DNA from: Vampirovibrionales bacterium
GTDB taxonomy: Bacteria; Cyanobacteriota; Vampirovibrionia; Vampirovibrionales; JAGQHJ01
Direction of reading: 5' to 3'
Length of the DNA stretch: 21,782 nucleotides
Assembly (NCBI GenBank): GCA_025451145.1
Contig: JANWKX010000119.1
Coordinates: 1 to 21,782, forward strand
Below, piece by piece: positions 21,425 to 21,782 of the stretch. The translations under genes and the position numbers were made by a program. A model generated the notes under the pieces. It was given only the letters and a program-made list of their open reading frames with translations. It made no database searches and was not told where the DNA came from. Position 1 is the stretch's first letter, and the number at the start of each line of letters is the position of its first letter.

Positions 21425-21744
21425 AAGTTTAACCTCCTTTAATTCCTTACGTGGTAGTTAAGATTAGCCGAAAAACAGTATCAGTGTCAACACAGCCTAA
21501 AACCGCCTGACTCTTGATCCCTTTCAACGGGTTAAAATCATGATTCACTATGTCATGAAAACAATAAGATGTACATTGATCGTCAAAGAGCCTTCAATTA
21601 CTGGGCCTCTAGCGATATCGCATTGTCCTTAAACGGATAGGACAAGCTGAAAGGATGGGTCGATCAGGCCATCAGAATTTATTCTGGAGTATTGATGACA
21701 GGTGTGCTAAGGTGACTCATAAATTTACAGTGAGGAAATAAAGA
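21425..21744. other. Divergent intergenic region upstream of rpsL and the FKBP-type gene, 320 bp
   Basis: The rpsL side holds the TTGACA promoter. The other side contains a 10-bp palindrome GCGATATCGC (21612-21621) directly followed by an inverted repeat TTGTCCT (21623-21629) and AGGACAA (21639-21645) with a nine-base centre. The ribosome binding site GAGG lies at 21732-21735. No small gene with a ribosome binding site was found here. Confidence 0.5.
21461..21490 (-). promoter_or_regulatory. Promoter of the rpsL-rpsG-fusA operon
   Basis: On the minus strand a perfect -35 box TTGACA (21485-21490) is followed after 18 bases by TAATCT (21461-21466). Transcription is predicted near 21454, which gives a leader of about 30 bases containing AAAGGAGG. 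No other promoter-like pair with a consensus hexamer is nearer to rpsL. Confidence 0.65.
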
Positions 21745-21782
21745 ATGATGATTACTGAAAACAAAGTCGTTGTGATGAATTA
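21745..21782 (+). CDS. 5' end of a probable FKBP-type peptidyl-prolyl isomerase (SlyD-like)
   Basis: The last 38 bases open a frame MMITENKVVVMN that runs off the window. The start M-x-I-x-x-N-K-V-V-x-x-x matches the first strand of SlyD/FKBP-type prolyl isomerases (typical form: KITENKVVSIEYTL). GAGG at 21732-21735 lies nine bases before the first ATG; the second ATG at 21748 is also possible. Only twelve residues are seen, so the call rests on this short match alone. If correct, it would be a cytoplasmic folding enzyme placed beside ribosomal protein genes. Confidence 0.5.
   Translation, partial: MMITENKVVVMN

Noticed and set aside
1..21782. tRNA, rRNA, insertion sequences, integrase or defence genes
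   Set aside because: I looked in all gaps and frames and saw no cloverleaf, transposase, terminal inverted repeats or defence-type domains.

Overview
This 21.8 kb window is ordinary chromosomal bacterial DNA of moderate GC (by eye a little under 50%). There are no RNA genes, insertion sequences, phage genes or CRISPR arrays. Housekeeping proteins (GroES, GroEL, EF-G, S7, S12) share wording with cyanobacteria, for example EEGIVPGGGTT in GroEL and SKTQGRG in EF-G. The rest (type II secretion/type IV pilus genes, beta-oxidation enzymes, no photosynthesis genes, frequent TTG/GTG starts) does not look like a phototroph. My best guess is a non-photosynthetic relative of cyanobacteria (Vampirovibrionia/Melainabacteria), but that is inference from motifs, not a search.

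Layout, left to right. 1-159: 3' end of an unrecognised gene. 174-1115 (-): YhcC-type radical SAM protein. 1248-2126 (+): three-TM protein with a possible degenerate nucleotide-cyclase-like domain. 2191-2613 (+): exported thioredoxin-like protein. 2625-3521 (-): degenerate REC-GGDEF protein. 3838-8001 (+): a two-gene lipid operon, AMP-forming acyl ligase then acyl-CoA dehydrogenase, preceded by a perfect 13+13 bp inverted repeat. 8024-14538 (-): a four-gene secretion/pilus operon whose order (HR-domain lipoprotein, secretin, ATPase, platform protein) is the C-D-E-F order of type II secretion. 14924-16914 (+): groES-groEL. 17031-18155 (-): unrecognised single-pass exported protein. 18333-21424 (-): rpsL-rpsG-fusA with a clear promoter and terminator. 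21745-end (+): start of a probable FKBP/SlyD-type prolyl isomerase.

The pieces most worth a second look are three. First, the secretin carries a 117-residue insert made almost only of Gly, Met and Ser, and its HR-domain partner carries a long Ser/Asn then Gly-Tyr-Asn tail, so two proteins expected to touch in the periplasm both have low-complexity expansions. Second, the acyl ligase and acyl-CoA dehydrogenase both begin with a non-catalytic Q/S/P-rich extension ending in an RFxG motif, which suggests a shared targeting or scaffolding tag. Third, the perfect inverted repeat before these two genes looks like a repressor site. Two signalling-type proteins (1248-2126 and 2625-3521) appear to have lost catalytic residues.

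Several starts were reassigned from the longest open frame using Shine-Dalgarno spacing; each case is explained in its entry.
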